Shown here: one piece after another, positions 32,883-42,261 of the stretch
How positions within the stretch are numbered: position 1 is the first letter of the stretch
Layout: every line of letters starts with the position of its first letter
DNA from: Salinivenus lutea
GTDB taxonomy: Bacteria > Bacteroidota > Rhodothermia > Rhodothermales > Salinibacteraceae
DNA length: 64,000 nucleotides
Assembly: GCA_002894685.1 (NCBI GenBank)
Contig: NCRC01000014.1
Coordinates: 1 to 64,000 of the forward strand
Direction: 5' to 3'
Position numbers and translations under genes: made by a program
The notes under the pieces: model-generated
The model's input: only the letters and a program-made list of their open reading frames with translations
Databases searched by the model: none
Told to the model about the DNA's origin: nothing

Positions 32883-35252
32883 ATGGTTCGACGCTTCGTC
32901 TATGCCCTCACGGCCCTCGCCTTCCTGTGTGGATCGGTTCCGGAGACGCACGCCCAGCCGGCGGATTCGCTGAGCTTCTCCCTGGAGGCCATCCACGCCT
33001 CCTCCACCTTCTCGCCGGACGCTTTTGAAGGGGGACGCTGGGCGGAGGAAGGCCCCGTCATCACCTACATCCAGCCGGCCGACACGGGCGAGGCCACCCA
33101 CCTGATGCGGTACAACCTGGAGACCGACGAGGAGACGCGCCTCGTGGACGGCACGAATCTATACGCGGAGGACGTCGATCGGGTGGTGCCGATCGAAGAC
33201 TACGAGTTCGGGCCCGAGCGGGAGAAGGTGCTCATCTACACGGACTCGAAGCAGGTGTGGCGCGCCAACACCAAGGGGTTTTATTACGTCTACGACCGGT
33301 CGGAGCAGACCCTGACCCCCGTTGCCGATCGCGACGACGGCTACCAGATGTTCGCCAAGTTCAACCCGTCGGCTACGAGGGTGGGCTTCGTGCGGGAGCG
33401 CAACCTGTTCGCGGTGGACCTGGAGACCGGAACCGAGACTGCGCTGACGACGGACGGCGCGGACGGCACAATTATCAACGGCACGTTCGACTGGGTGTAC
33501 GAGGAGGAGTTCGGCCTGCGCGACGGGTGGAAGTGGAGTCCGGACGGAGACCACATCGCGTTCTTCAAGCTCGACGAGTCGGACACCCGCTCGTTTGCGC
33601 TTACCGACTACACCACGCGCTACCCGGAATACAAGCGGTTTCGGTACCCGAAAGCGGGAGAGGTCAACAGCGACATCAAGGTTGGGGTGGTCACCCTGGC
33701 CGATGTGGATACGACGCGGGCCGGCCAGCCGCAGGCCATCCAGTACTTCGACACGGGCACCTGGGACCCGTCGCTCTCGCACGAGGAGGAGATCACAGAC
33801 CCGCACGAGTACCTGGCCCGCATGGGCTGGACGCCCGAGATTGACGGGCGTCACCGCGTGTGGCTCTTTCGAATGAACCGGGGGCAGAATCAGCTCGACT
33901 TGCTCTACGGCGACCCGCAGTCGGGGACGGTGCGGGAGGTGATGCAGGAGGAAAACGACACCTACATCGACATCACCGACGACAAGATTGCGTTTCTCGA
34001 CGAGAGCGATCACTTCGTCTTCCTGACCGAGCGCACGGGCTACAACCACGCCCACCTCTACCGGACGGATGGGACGCACCTGGGCCCGGTGACCGACGGG
34101 AACTGGGAGGTCACGTCGTTCCACGGCGTCGACGAGGGAACCCTCACGGCGTATTTCACCGCCACCCGGGACACGTCCACGCAGCGCCACCTGTACCGCG
34201 CCGGCCTGTCGCTGTCCGAGCACGAGACGGCCATGACGCCGGAGAAGATCACCGAGCGGTCCGGCTCGCACAGCGTCAATCTTTCGGCGGACCGGTCGTA
34301 CTACATCGACACGTACTCGCGCCCCGACGTGCCGCCGACCTGGACGCTGCACGCGGCCGACGGCGACCGGCTGACGACGCTGGAGGACAACGATGCACTG
34401 AAGCAGCGCCTCGATCGCCTGAACCTGCCCGAGGCCACGTTCACGACGCTCCCGGCCGCCGACGGCACCCCGCTCAACGCCTACGTCGTGAAGCCGACGG
34501 ACTTCGACCCGTCCCAGCAGTACCCGGTGCTGATGTACGTGTACGGCGGGCCCGGCGTCCAGACCGTTATGGACCGGTGGGGCGGCAGCCGAATGCTCTG
34601 GCACAAGTACTTGGCCCGGGCGCACGATGTGGTCGTGGTGAGCGTGGACAATCGGGGCACCGGCGGACGGGGGAAAGCCTTTCAGGACGTGCCGTACCAG
34701 CGCCTCGGCCAGCCCGAAGCAGCCGATCAGGTGCACGCCGCCCAGGCCCTCAGCGATTCCAGCTGGGTCGATGACGAGCGCATTGGCATCTGGGGCTGGA
34801 GCTACGGCGGCTACATGACCCTGCTCTCCATGCTCAAGGGCGAGGGGCCGTCTACCTTCGATGTCGGCCTCTCGGTGGCCCCCGTGACCGACTGGCGGCT
34901 CTACGATACCATCTACACGGAGCGCTACATGTCCACCCCGCAGCAGAACGAGGACGGCTATACGAACGGCGCCCCGCAGGCCTACGCCGATAGCCTGCGC
35001 CCCGACCAATCGCTCTTCCTCGCCCACGGGGACTTCGACGACAATGTGCACTTTCAGAACAGCGTGCAGATGATCGACAAGCTGCAGGCGGCCGGGAAGC
35101 AGTTTTCGTTCATGATGTACCCGAAGAAAGACCACAGCATTGCGGGGGGGACGACGCGGCTCCACCTGTTCCGCGCACTCACCGACTTCGTGGACACCCA
35201 TTTGGTGGAGCGCGGCGCCGGGTCCGATTCGGGCGGGCCGTCGGCGAGATAA
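32883..35252 (+). CDS. S9 family peptidase (dipeptidyl-peptidase IV-like)
   Basis: 789 residues, exported: signal peptide of about 24 residues ending THAQ. The N-terminal DPPIV_N beta-propeller (about 80-540) shows FNPSATRVGFVRERNLFAVDLE and DWVYEEEFGLRDGWKWSPDGDHIAFFKLDES. The latter holds the EE pair that binds the substrate amino end in DPP-IV enzymes. The C-terminal alpha/beta hydrolase has nucleophile S640 in WGWSYGGYM, D719 in HGDFDDNVHF and H751 in KKDHSIAGG. Likely a periplasmic X-Pro or related dipeptidyl peptidase in peptide use. It lies between alr (divergent) and ddl (same strand, 21 bp downstream). Confidence 0.93.
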   Translation: MVRRFVYALTALAFLCGSVPETHAQPADSLSFSLEAIHASSTFSPDAFEGGRWAEEGPVITYIQPADTGEATHLMRYNLETDEETRLVDGTNLYAEDVDRVVPIEDYEFGPEREKVLIYTDSKQVWRANTKGFYYVYDRSEQTLTPVADRDDGYQMFAKFNPSATRVGFVRERNLFAVDLETGTETALTTDGADGTIINGTFDWVYEEEFGLRDGWKWSPDGDHIAFFKLDESDTRSFALTDYTTRYPEYKRFRYPKAGEVNSDIKVGVVTLADVDTTRAGQPQAIQYFDTGTWDPSLSHEEEITDPHEYLARMGWTPEIDGRHRVWLFRMNRGQNQLDLLYGDPQSGTVREVMQEENDTYIDITDDKIAFLDESDHFVFLTERTGYNHAHLYRTDGTHLGPVTDGNWEVTSFHGVDEGTLTAYFTATRDTSTQRHLYRAGLSLSEHETAMTPEKITERSGSHSVNLSADRSYYIDTYSRPDVPPTWTLHAADGDRLTTLEDNDALKQRLDRLNLPEATFTTLPAADGTPLNAYVVKPTDFDPSQQYPVLMYVYGGPGVQTVMDRWGGSRMLWHKYLARAHDVVVVSVDNRGTGGRGKAFQDVPYQRLGQPEAADQVHAAQALSDSSWVDDERIGIWGWSYGGYMTLLSMLKGEGPSTFDVGLSVAPVTDWRLYDTIYTERYMSTPQQNEDGYTNGAPQAYADSLRPDQSLFLAHGDFDDNVHFQNSVQMIDKLQAAGKQFSFMMYPKKDHSIAGGTTRLHLFRALTDFVDTHLVERGAGSDSGGPSAR

Positions 35253-35273
35253 TGGGAGGGGGGAGGTTCGTCT

Positions 35274-36557
35274 GTGCCGAATAGAACAGGAGTCTCTGTG
35301 TCGACCGATCGATTGAACGTTGGGATTGCCCTGGGAGGCGTCGCCCCCGAGCACGAGGTCTCGATCATTTCTGCGCTGCAGGCGGCCGCGGCCCTCGACC
35401 GCGACCGCTTCCGGCCGGTGCCCCTCTACATTGCGAAGGACGGGCGGTGGTACACGGGCGAGTCGTTGCTGGACGTGGAGCGCTACCAGGAGCTCGAGGC
35501 CTTGCTGGAGGAGGCGACGCCGGCGGCCCTGGCGCCCACCCCGCACGGTCGGCTGGAGGTGGTGGAGGACCGCGCGGCGGGGGCGTTGCAGCGGCTTACG
35601 CGTCCGCCTCGTCGCCTCCCGGTGGACGTTATGCTGCTGGGGTTGCACGGAGGGGCCGGAGAGGACGGCGGCCTGCAGGGCCTCTGCGAAACGTTCAACG
35701 TGCCCTACACCAGCACCGGCGTCTTCGGCTCGGCCCTCGGCATGGACAAGGTGATGTCGAAGCGTCTGTGCCGCGACGCCGGGATTCCGGTGGTCGACTT
35801 CGTTTCGATCCGCGAGCGGGAGTGGGCCGGTCGGGAGGAGGACGGGCTGGACCGCTGCGAGGACGCGATCGGGTATCCCATGGTGGTGAAGCCGGCGCGC
35901 TGTGGGTCCTCCATCGGCATTGCCCGGGCGGACGACCGCGCCGCGCTCGACGCGGCCATCGAGGAGGCCTTTCGCTACGACGACAAGATTGTGGTGGAGC
36001 GGGCCGTCGAGGCGCTCCGCGAGATCAACTGCTCCGTCCTCGGGGACGCCCACGAGGCAACGCCCAGCGTGCTGGAGGAGCCCGTTCCGTCGGACGAGGA
36101 GGAGCTGCTCAGCTTTCAGGACAAGTACATGCGCGATGGCGACGGCGGGACGAAGGAGCGCAGCGGGGGGACCAAACCCGGAGCGGAGGCGCCGGGCGGC
36201 ATGGCCTCTCTCGACCGCATCGTGCCGGCGGACCTTTCCGACGAGCGGACGGAGCGCATCCAGAACCTCGCGGTGCGGCTCTTCCGCCTCTTCGAATGTG
36301 CCGGGGTGGTCCGCATCGACTTCATGATTGACGAGTCGACGGGCGATCTCTATTTCAACGAGATCAACACCATCCCCGGCTCGTTCTCGTTCTACCTGTG
36401 GGAGCCGTCCGGCGTCCCGTTCGACGAACTGATGGAGCGACTCATCGAGATTGCCCGCCGGCGCCACCGCGAGCAGAACGGTCGCGTGCGGACCTACGAT
36501 GTCAACTTGCTGGCAGAGAAGAGCTTGCGCGGGTTAAAGAGCGGCGACCCGGGATGA
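35274..36557 (+). CDS. ddl: D-alanine--D-alanine ligase
   Basis: ATP-grasp ligase joining two D-alanines for peptidoglycan; 427 residues. N-terminal GGVAPEHEVSIISALQAA, middle LLGLHGGAGEDGGLQGLCETFNVPYTSTGVFGSALGMDKVMSK, ATP-grasp MVVKPARCGSSIGIARA, and metal/substrate block VVRIDFMIDESTGDLYFNEINTIPGS. It is longer than most Ddl proteins. The extra length includes a G/T/K-rich insert near residues 280-310 (about 36120-36205) between the ATP-grasp strands. The start is GTG at 35274, or GTG at 35298, which sits closer to the conserved LNVGIALGG; both are plausible. Follows the S9 peptidase by 21 bp. Confidence 0.93.
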   Translation: MPNRTGVSVSTDRLNVGIALGGVAPEHEVSIISALQAAAALDRDRFRPVPLYIAKDGRWYTGESLLDVERYQELEALLEEATPAALAPTPHGRLEVVEDRAAGALQRLTRPPRRLPVDVMLLGLHGGAGEDGGLQGLCETFNVPYTSTGVFGSALGMDKVMSKRLCRDAGIPVVDFVSIREREWAGREEDGLDRCEDAIGYPMVVKPARCGSSIGIARADDRAALDAAIEEAFRYDDKIVVERAVEALREINCSVLGDAHEATPSVLEEPVPSDEEELLSFQDKYMRDGDGGTKERSGGTKPGAEAPGGMASLDRIVPADLSDERTERIQNLAVRLFRLFECAGVVRIDFMIDESTGDLYFNEINTIPGSFSFYLWEPSGVPFDELMERLIEIARRRHREQNGRVRTYDVNLLAEKSLRGLKSGDPG

Positions 36558-36639
36558 GGCCGGCGCGGCAAGGGAACAGCCCCTCGCGGCGCAAGGTTTG
36601 CCGGGTCCGATGTGCTGTTCGGAATCGCAGGTGGCAACA

Positions 36640-37833
36640 ATGATGCGCCGGTGGACGACCGGACTGGTCCTGCTGCTGGTTGCAGTGGTCGGGCCCGCGG
36701 ACGCGTACGCGCAGACGGCGGCGGACGGGGCCGGGCGGTCCACCTCGGTCCTTGGGGAGCCGTTCGTCCGGGAGGAAGGCAAGAAGGGGCTCGATCTTCT
36801 CTACAACATGCAGTCCGAGGAGGCGCGGGCGATCTTTCAGGAGATCGACCGGCGCTATCCGGAGCATCCAGTGGGTCCTTTTCTGCAGGGGCTAAACCTG
36901 TGGTGGACCATCATGCTGGACCTGACGGACACCGCGCACGACGAGGCGTTCTTTGAGAAGATGGACGCGGTGATCGACCGGTGCGACGAGCTGCTCGACG
37001 AGGACCCCGATCACTTTGACGCCCAGCTCTTCAAGGCCGCCGCCCACGGATTCAAGGCGCGCCTGGCGTCGAACCGGAGCAACTGGTGGAAGGCCCTGCG
37101 CAACGGCCGCACGGCCATCAAGCATGCACGCTCCGTGGCCGAGGCAGCCCCGTCCGACAGCGCGGGCGACTACGTGTTTGGAAAAGGGCTGTACGACTAC
37201 TACGCCGCCATCCTGGAAGAGGAGTATCCGGTCACCAAGACGTTTACCTGGATGCTGCCGGATGGAAACAAGGAGCGCGGGCTGCGTCTGCTCCAGCGGA
37301 CCGCGGAGGAGGGCCGGTACGTGCAGACGGAGGCGATTTACTACCTCACGCAGATCTACTACCTCTACGAGGAGGACTATCAGAAAAGTCGCCACTACGT
37401 TCGGCGTCTCCGCGAGCGACACCCGAAAAACCCCTACTTCCACACGTTTGAGGGGCGGGTGTATGCGCGCTGGGGCCGATGGGGCGAGGCCCGTCAGGTG
37501 TTTTCGTCCGTCGTTGAGCGCTGTGCCGCCGGGGCGGTGGGCTACAACACGCACATGGAAGAGATTGCCCGCTACTACCTGGGCCGCGATCGACTGTACC
37601 GGGACGACTACGAGCAGGCGCTCACCTATTTCACGGAGGTTCAGCGGCTTACCGACCGCGACGTCGAAGACAATCGCTACCGCATTCTGGCGCTCCTGTA
37701 CCAGGGGATGACCTACGACGCGATGGATCGCCGGGAGCTGGCCGTCAAACACTATCGCCACGTCCTGGAGCTGGACGATCCGGTGGGGGCGCACGACCAG
37801 GCGGAGCAGTACCTCGACGAGCCGTATTCGTAA
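36640..37833 (+). CDS. exported TPR protein
   Basis: 397 residues with a signal peptide (TTGLVLLLVAVVGPADAYAQ). The rest is helical with TPR-like repeats, for example GLDLLYNMQSEEARAIFQEI, AEQYLDEPYS at the end, and DDYEQALTYFTEVQRL and RRELAVKHYRHVLELDD towards the C-terminus. Aromatic and charged residues are frequent in the helices (EAIYYLTQIYYLYEEDYQ). Probably a periplasmic scaffold of unknown partner. It follows ddl by 82 bp. Two adjacent ATGs (36640, 36643) are possible starts. Confidence 0.75.
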   Translation: MMRRWTTGLVLLLVAVVGPADAYAQTAADGAGRSTSVLGEPFVREEGKKGLDLLYNMQSEEARAIFQEIDRRYPEHPVGPFLQGLNLWWTIMLDLTDTAHDEAFFEKMDAVIDRCDELLDEDPDHFDAQLFKAAAHGFKARLASNRSNWWKALRNGRTAIKHARSVAEAAPSDSAGDYVFGKGLYDYYAAILEEEYPVTKTFTWMLPDGNKERGLRLLQRTAEEGRYVQTEAIYYLTQIYYLYEEDYQKSRHYVRRLRERHPKNPYFHTFEGRVYARWGRWGEARQVFSSVVERCAAGAVGYNTHMEEIARYYLGRDRLYRDDYEQALTYFTEVQRLTDRDVEDNRYRILALLYQGMTYDAMDRRELAVKHYRHVLELDDPVGAHDQAEQYLDEPYS

Positions 37834-37933
37834 CGCGACCGGGACGACTGCGGGCGGGGATTCGTCAAACAAAGCTGCGCGGCGCGGCGTACGCTTTTTT
37901 CCGTTGTTATCATTCCTACTGGTTGGGTGCGCC

Positions 37934-39040
37934 ATGCGACTTCGGTATCTCGATTGGGACCCTGCCCGCCACGGCAGCCAAAAGCCGCTCTTCGAAGAGC
38001 TCATGGACCTCTTCGAGAAACTGCTGGAGTACGCGGCCGGCGACGCGGAGGAGGCGCTCGACTGGCTCCGCCAGCTCGATGAGCAGCACGACCTCACCGC
38101 CGGCCACGACGAGGACCTCGACGACTTTATCGAGGAGCTGAAAAAGCGCGGGTACCTGGAAGAGGACGAGGAGACGGGCCAGATGCAGATCACGGCCCAG
38201 GCCGAGCGGTCGCTCCGGCAGTCGGCCCTGGAAGAGATCTTCGGGGAGCTGCGCAAGCACGGCGACGGCGACCACCGCACCCCGTACAAGGGGAAAAACA
38301 ACGAGCGCCGGCCCGAAACGCGGGACTGGCAGTTCGGCGACGACGTGTCGCAGCTCGACATGACCGGCACCCTCTCCAATTCGTTCCGGCGCAGCGGGGT
38401 GGGCGACGACTGGCACCTCTCCGAGGACGACTTCCAGGTCCACGAGACGGATCACCGCGCCACCATGGCGACCGTGCTCATGGTGGACCTCTCCCACTCC
38501 ATGGTGCTCTACGGCGAGGACCGGATCACCCCCGCCCGCCGCGTGGCGATGGGCCTGTCGGAGCTGATCATGACGAAGTACCCGAAGGACACGCTCGACA
38601 TCGTGGCCTTCGGCAACGATGCGTGGGAGATTGAGGTGGAGGACCTGCCGTACCTCGACGTCGGCCCCTACCACACCAACACCCGAGCGGGACTGCAGCG
38701 GGCGCGCAACATCCTGCACCGCCGCAACAACCGCAACAAGCAGATCTTCATGATCACGGACGGCAAGCCCAGCTGCCACATCGAAAACGGGCAGATGTAC
38801 CGCAACGCCTACGGGCTCGACCGGAAGATCGTGAACAAGGTGCTCGACGAGGCGGTGGTGTGCCGGCGGCAGGACATCACGATTACTACCTTCATGATTG
38901 CTCGCGACCCGGGCCTCCAGAATTTCGTCCGCAAGCTGACGGAGGCCAACCGGGGCCGGGCCTACTATGCCCAGCTCGACGACCTCGGCTCATTCCTCTT
39001 TGAGGACTACGTCCGAAACCGCCGCAAGCACGTGCGTTGA
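37934..39040 (+). CDS. VWA-domain protein
   Basis: 368 residues without a signal peptide. The N-terminal half is an acidic helical region (residues 1-160) with a stretch resembling regulators of VWA proteins (LDDFIEELKKRGYLEED). The von Willebrand A domain starts at about 178: MIDAS D185-x-S187-x-S189 in LMVDLSHSM, the conserved Thr in YHTNTRAGLQRA, and the Asp in QIFMITDGKP. Such cytoplasmic VWA proteins usually work with a MoxR AAA+ ATPase, but none is adjacent. I chose the ATG at 37934, because the 10 residues before it are not conserved in character. Confidence 0.82.
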   Translation: MRLRYLDWDPARHGSQKPLFEELMDLFEKLLEYAAGDAEEALDWLRQLDEQHDLTAGHDEDLDDFIEELKKRGYLEEDEETGQMQITAQAERSLRQSALEEIFGELRKHGDGDHRTPYKGKNNERRPETRDWQFGDDVSQLDMTGTLSNSFRRSGVGDDWHLSEDDFQVHETDHRATMATVLMVDLSHSMVLYGEDRITPARRVAMGLSELIMTKYPKDTLDIVAFGNDAWEIEVEDLPYLDVGPYHTNTRAGLQRARNILHRRNNRNKQIFMITDGKPSCHIENGQMYRNAYGLDRKIVNKVLDEAVVCRRQDITITTFMIARDPGLQNFVRKLTEANRGRAYYAQLDDLGSFLFEDYVRNRRKHVR

Positions 39041-39081
39041 ACGGGGTGCGCTTTTTTCTTCCTGTTCGTCCCCCCGACCCG

Positions 39082-39891
39082 ATGCCCGGACGCGTCCCGT
39101 TTCGCCCCAAGCAAAGCCTCGGCCAGAACTTTCTGCAGGACCCGAACATGGCCGAAAAGATTGTGCGCACCCTGCAGGCGCCGACCGATGCGCACGTCGT
39201 GGAGGTGGGGGCGGGGACGGGCGAGCTCACCGGCCTGTTGGCCGAGCGATACGAGTGCCTGACGGCCATCGAGATTGATGAGCGGGCCGTCGAGGTCCTC
39301 CGGCAGAAGCATCCGGGGCTCGACGTGCGAGCGACGGACGTGCGCACCGTCGACTGGGCCGCCCTCGCGACCGACACGGGCGGGCCGCTCCATGTCATCA
39401 GCAACACGCCGTATCACCTGACGACGGAAATCCTTTTTGCGCTGCTTGAGAACCGGGCGCACGTCGCGGAGGCGGTGCTGACCATGCAGGAGGCCGTGGC
39501 GGAGCGGCTGGTGGCCGAGCCGCGAACCAAGGGCTACGGGGTGCTGAGCGTGCTTCTTCAGCTCTTCGCGGCGCCCACGCTGGCGTTCTCGGTGCCCCCG
39601 CAGGTGTTTTCGCCCCAGCCCGATGTGTCGAGCGCCGTGGTGCGCGTCACGTTCGGGGAGGAGGCGGCGCCCGCCGACCTGACCCTCGACGACGTGCGGC
39701 CCTACGTGCGGGCGGCCTTTGGGCAACGACGCAAGATGCTGCGCAACAGCCTGAGCGCCTGGGTGAAAGACCAGGGCGTGGATCTGCCGCACGACTGGAA
39801 CCGCAAGCGCGCCGAGGCGCTCACCCCGGAGAACTTCGCTGAGGTTGCCCGTCACCTCAACGCCCGAACCGAGCCGGTCGACCCTTCGTAG
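39082..39891 (+). CDS. rsmA: 16S rRNA dimethyladenosine transferase
   Basis: KsgA/RsmA methylates two adjacent adenosines near the 3' end of 16S rRNA. 269 residues. RPKQSLGQNFLQDPNMAEKIV (rRNA binding and start of the SAM fold), VEVGAGTGELTGLLAER (motif I), LTAIEIDERAVE (acidic ribose-binding residue), VISNTPYHLTTEILF (family N-[ILP]PY motif, here NTPY) and FSPQPDVSSAVVRV. The ATG at 39082 precedes the family start. A TTG overlapping the previous stop is rejected. Same strand as the VWA gene and mgtE. Confidence 0.94.
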   Translation: MPGRVPFRPKQSLGQNFLQDPNMAEKIVRTLQAPTDAHVVEVGAGTGELTGLLAERYECLTAIEIDERAVEVLRQKHPGLDVRATDVRTVDWAALATDTGGPLHVISNTPYHLTTEILFALLENRAHVAEAVLTMQEAVAERLVAEPRTKGYGVLSVLLQLFAAPTLAFSVPPQVFSPQPDVSSAVVRVTFGEEAAPADLTLDDVRPYVRAAFGQRRKMLRNSLSAWVKDQGVDLPHDWNRKRAEALTPENFAEVARHLNARTEPVDPS

Positions 39892-39955
39892 CGAACACGC
39901 GGAGGGCGCCGTCCGCCCCCTGTTCGCCGCCCGTTTCACTGCGTCCCGCGTACGC

Positions 39956-41365
39956 ATGCCGGAGTCGTCTGCTGAGTCTGCTCGCCCCCCGTCCGTGCCC
40001 CCCGAAAGCCGGCCGGGCGGGGCCCTGGAGCTGGATGAGTCCGTCGTCGACGACATCATCACCCTCCTGGCGGAGGGACAGCGCGGCATGGTGCTCAACC
40101 TGATGGCCGACCTGCACCCGGCCGACGTGGCGCTGATCCTGCGCCGCCTGCCGACCGAGAAGGCCCACCGCCTCTTTCAGTGGCTTCCGCCCGTTCAGGC
40201 GAGCGAGACCCTGGCGGAGATCGACGATGTGCTCCGGAATGCGCTCCTCAAGGGGCTGCCCGAGCCCACGCTCACGGCCCTGCTCGACGCCCTCGACACG
40301 GACGACGCCGTGGACGTGCTGGCGGACCTCCCCGACGAGGTGGCCCTGCAGGTGCTTCCCGACCTGGAGGACACGGCCGACCTCGCCGAGCTCCTGGAGT
40401 ACGGCGAGGAGACCGCCGGCGGCCTCATGGCGCGGGAGTACGTGGCCATCGCCCCGGACGCCACCCTCCAGGAAGCCACCGACGCGGTGCGCCGCTACGC
40501 CGACGACATCGACGAGATCTACACCGCCTACGTGGTTGACGACGAAGGGGTGCTGGTGGGCGTGGTGTCGCTCAAGCAGCTGCTCCTGTCCTCGGCCACC
40601 GTGCCGGTGCGCGACATCATGGAGACCGACTTCGTATCGGTGTCCCTCGCGGTGGACCAGGAGGAGGTGGGACAGCTCGTGCAGCGCTACGACCTGGTGT
40701 CGCTCCCCGTCGTCGACGACGCCGGGCGCATGATGGGGCGCATCACGATCGACGACGTGGTGGACGTGATTCGGGACGAGGCCGAAGAGGACATGCAGCT
40801 GATGAGCGGCCTCACGGGCGACGAGGAAACGGCCGATACGGTGGTGAACGTGAGTCGGGGCCGACTGCCGTGGCTCATCGTCGGGCTCGTCGGGTCGGGC
40901 CTGTCGGGCACCGTCATCGGGGCCTTCGAGGCCACGCTGGAGCAGGCCGTGGTCCTTGCCACCTTCATCCCAATCGTGACGGCCATGGGGGGCAACGCGG
41001 CGGTGCAGAGCGCCGCGATCGCGGTGCAGGGACTGGGCTCCGGGGAGTTGTGGGTGACCGACGCCTTCGTCCGGATTGGAAAAGAGATTGCCGTGGCGTT
41101 CCTGAACGGGCTGGTGGTGGCCGCCCTCCTCTGCGCCACCGTCGCCGCGCTGGGCATGGGCAACGTGGGCATGCTCGTGTCCACGCTCGGCCTCACGATG
41201 CTGTGCGTGAGCCTGGTGGCGACCACCAACGGCGCCCTCATCCCGTTCCTGCTCACGTGGCTGGGCATCGACCCGGCCAGTGCCATGGGGCCCTTCGTCA
41301 CCACGCTCAACGACATCCTGGGCCTGGCGATCTACTTCTTCATCGCCACGACGCTCTACCTCTAG
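39956..41365 (+). CDS. mgtE: magnesium transporter MgtE
   Basis: 469 residues with the full MgtE layout. The cytoplasmic N domain (about 30-130) has repeats such as LHPADVALILRRLPTEKAHRLFQWL. Two CBS domains (about 135-260) include GGLMAREYVAIAPDATLQEA and RYDLVSLPVVDDAGRMMGRITIDDVVDVI. Five membrane helices follow (about 305-469), with the pore sequence FIPIVTAMGGNAAVQSA that holds the selectivity residues. The N and CBS domains gate the channel by sensing Mg2+. The TAG stop overlaps the stop of the convergent DUF1499 gene. ATG at 39956. Confidence 0.95.
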   Translation: MPESSAESARPPSVPPESRPGGALELDESVVDDIITLLAEGQRGMVLNLMADLHPADVALILRRLPTEKAHRLFQWLPPVQASETLAEIDDVLRNALLKGLPEPTLTALLDALDTDDAVDVLADLPDEVALQVLPDLEDTADLAELLEYGEETAGGLMAREYVAIAPDATLQEATDAVRRYADDIDEIYTAYVVDDEGVLVGVVSLKQLLLSSATVPVRDIMETDFVSVSLAVDQEEVGQLVQRYDLVSLPVVDDAGRMMGRITIDDVVDVIRDEAEEDMQLMSGLTGDEETADTVVNVSRGRLPWLIVGLVGSGLSGTVIGAFEATLEQAVVLATFIPIVTAMGGNAAVQSAAIAVQGLGSGELWVTDAFVRIGKEIAVAFLNGLVVAALLCATVAALGMGNVGMLVSTLGLTMLCVSLVATTNGALIPFLLTWLGIDPASAMGPFVTTLNDILGLAIYFFIATTLYL

Positions 41366-41823
41366 TCCGACCGGGCGTCGAGGGCCTCGTCTACGGCGCG
41401 GAAGAACCGGTCGACCCGCCGGCGATTCACGCCCAGGTCGCTGTGCCCGACCCGACTGGCGCTGCGCACGTGCAGGGTGCTTTCGTCGTCCGTCGACTCT
41501 ACCGCCACGTCCACGTCGTCCTTGAACACAAACGCCACGCGGTACACCGCCGCGGCGCGCCGGGCCTCCGGCTGCACCTGAAGCTCGACGGGGCCGAGCG
41601 CGTCCAGGGCCCGCTGGGCCGCCGCGAAGAGGGTGGGGGCGTCCACCGGGTAGGGGCGGGCCGTCCGCTCACAGTTGGGGGTGTCGGGACACGGGGGGAG
41701 AGGCGAGTCGGACGGGGCGGATCGCTTCACGGACGACGACGAACAGGCAAAAAGGACAACCGAAAGCAGAAGAAGTCCCCCGAGACGACCGATCGCCCGG
41801 GGAGCCGGGCACGAGAGGATCAT
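41362..41823 (-). CDS. DUF1499 lipoprotein
   Basis: 153 residues. Lipoprotein signal LGGLLLLSVVLFAC gives a lipidated Cys at 27, followed by a Ser-rich linker. The body matches DUF1499: PPCPDTPNCERTAR at the start of the domain (family CP..PNCVSS), YRVAFVFKDDVDVAVE, and SASRVGHSDLGVNRRRVDRFF near the end. Function is unknown. It is the last gene of the ccm group, starting directly after the ccmE stop, and its own stop overlaps that of mgtE on the other strand. Confidence 0.85.
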   Translation of the reverse strand: MILSCPAPRAIGRLGGLLLLSVVLFACSSSSVKRSAPSDSPLPPCPDTPNCERTARPYPVDAPTLFAAAQRALDALGPVELQVQPEARRAAAVYRVAFVFKDDVDVAVESTDDESTLHVRSASRVGHSDLGVNRRRVDRFFRAVDEALDARSD

Positions 41824-42225
41824 TTACGACGATGCGTCGGCCGTCTGTTGTTGGAGCCCCTTGGCCTCGTTGTACTTCGACGGGCACTTCACGAGGATGC
41901 TTTCCGCCTCGAACGACTGGGTGCCCGCCGTTCCCTCCACGACCACCTGCTCGGCCTCCTCAAAATTTGCGGGCTTCGGGTTTTTGTACCGCACCTTGCG
42001 CACCGTGCCCGACTCGTCGCGCATGTAGAACGTGAAGACGTTTTCCGTGCGGTCGTAGCGGGTGGGGCGGTCCTCCACCCAGGTGCCCACCACGTGGGCC
42101 CGCGCCCCGCTCTCGGACGCCTGTTCAAAATTCATGTAGCCGCCCACCTGGCTGCCGAAGTTGAAGAGCAGCAGCCCGGCAAAGCCGATCATGGCCACGA
42201 GGCCGACGAGGGTTTTTTTCTTCAT
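41824..42225 (-). CDS. ccmE: cytochrome c maturation protein CcmE, Cys-type
   Basis: Periplasmic heme chaperone with one N-terminal membrane helix (TLVGLVAMIGFAGLLLFNF) and an OB-fold domain; 133 residues. The family heme site is usually H-x-x-x-Y in VLAKHDENY. Here the aligned segment is ESILVKCPSKYNE, so the covalent heme ligand is C114 with Y118 (CxxxY). Such Cys-type CcmE proteins are known in Desulfovibrio and archaeal systems. It lies after ccmD and before the DUF1499 lipoprotein, all on one strand. Confidence 0.9.
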   Translation of the reverse strand: MKKKTLVGLVAMIGFAGLLLFNFGSQVGGYMNFEQASESGARAHVVGTWVEDRPTRYDRTENVFTFYMRDESGTVRKVRYKNPKPANFEEAEQVVVEGTAGTQSFEAESILVKCPSKYNEAKGLQQQTADASS

Positions 42226-42261
42226 GGGAGGGGGAGGAGAAGCGGCTCAGTACTGCGAGAG

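Noticed and set aside
33159-36467. A minus-strand frame of 1102 codons
   Set aside because: Antisense to the S9 peptidase and ddl, both of which have intact catalytic motifs. No independent coding signal.
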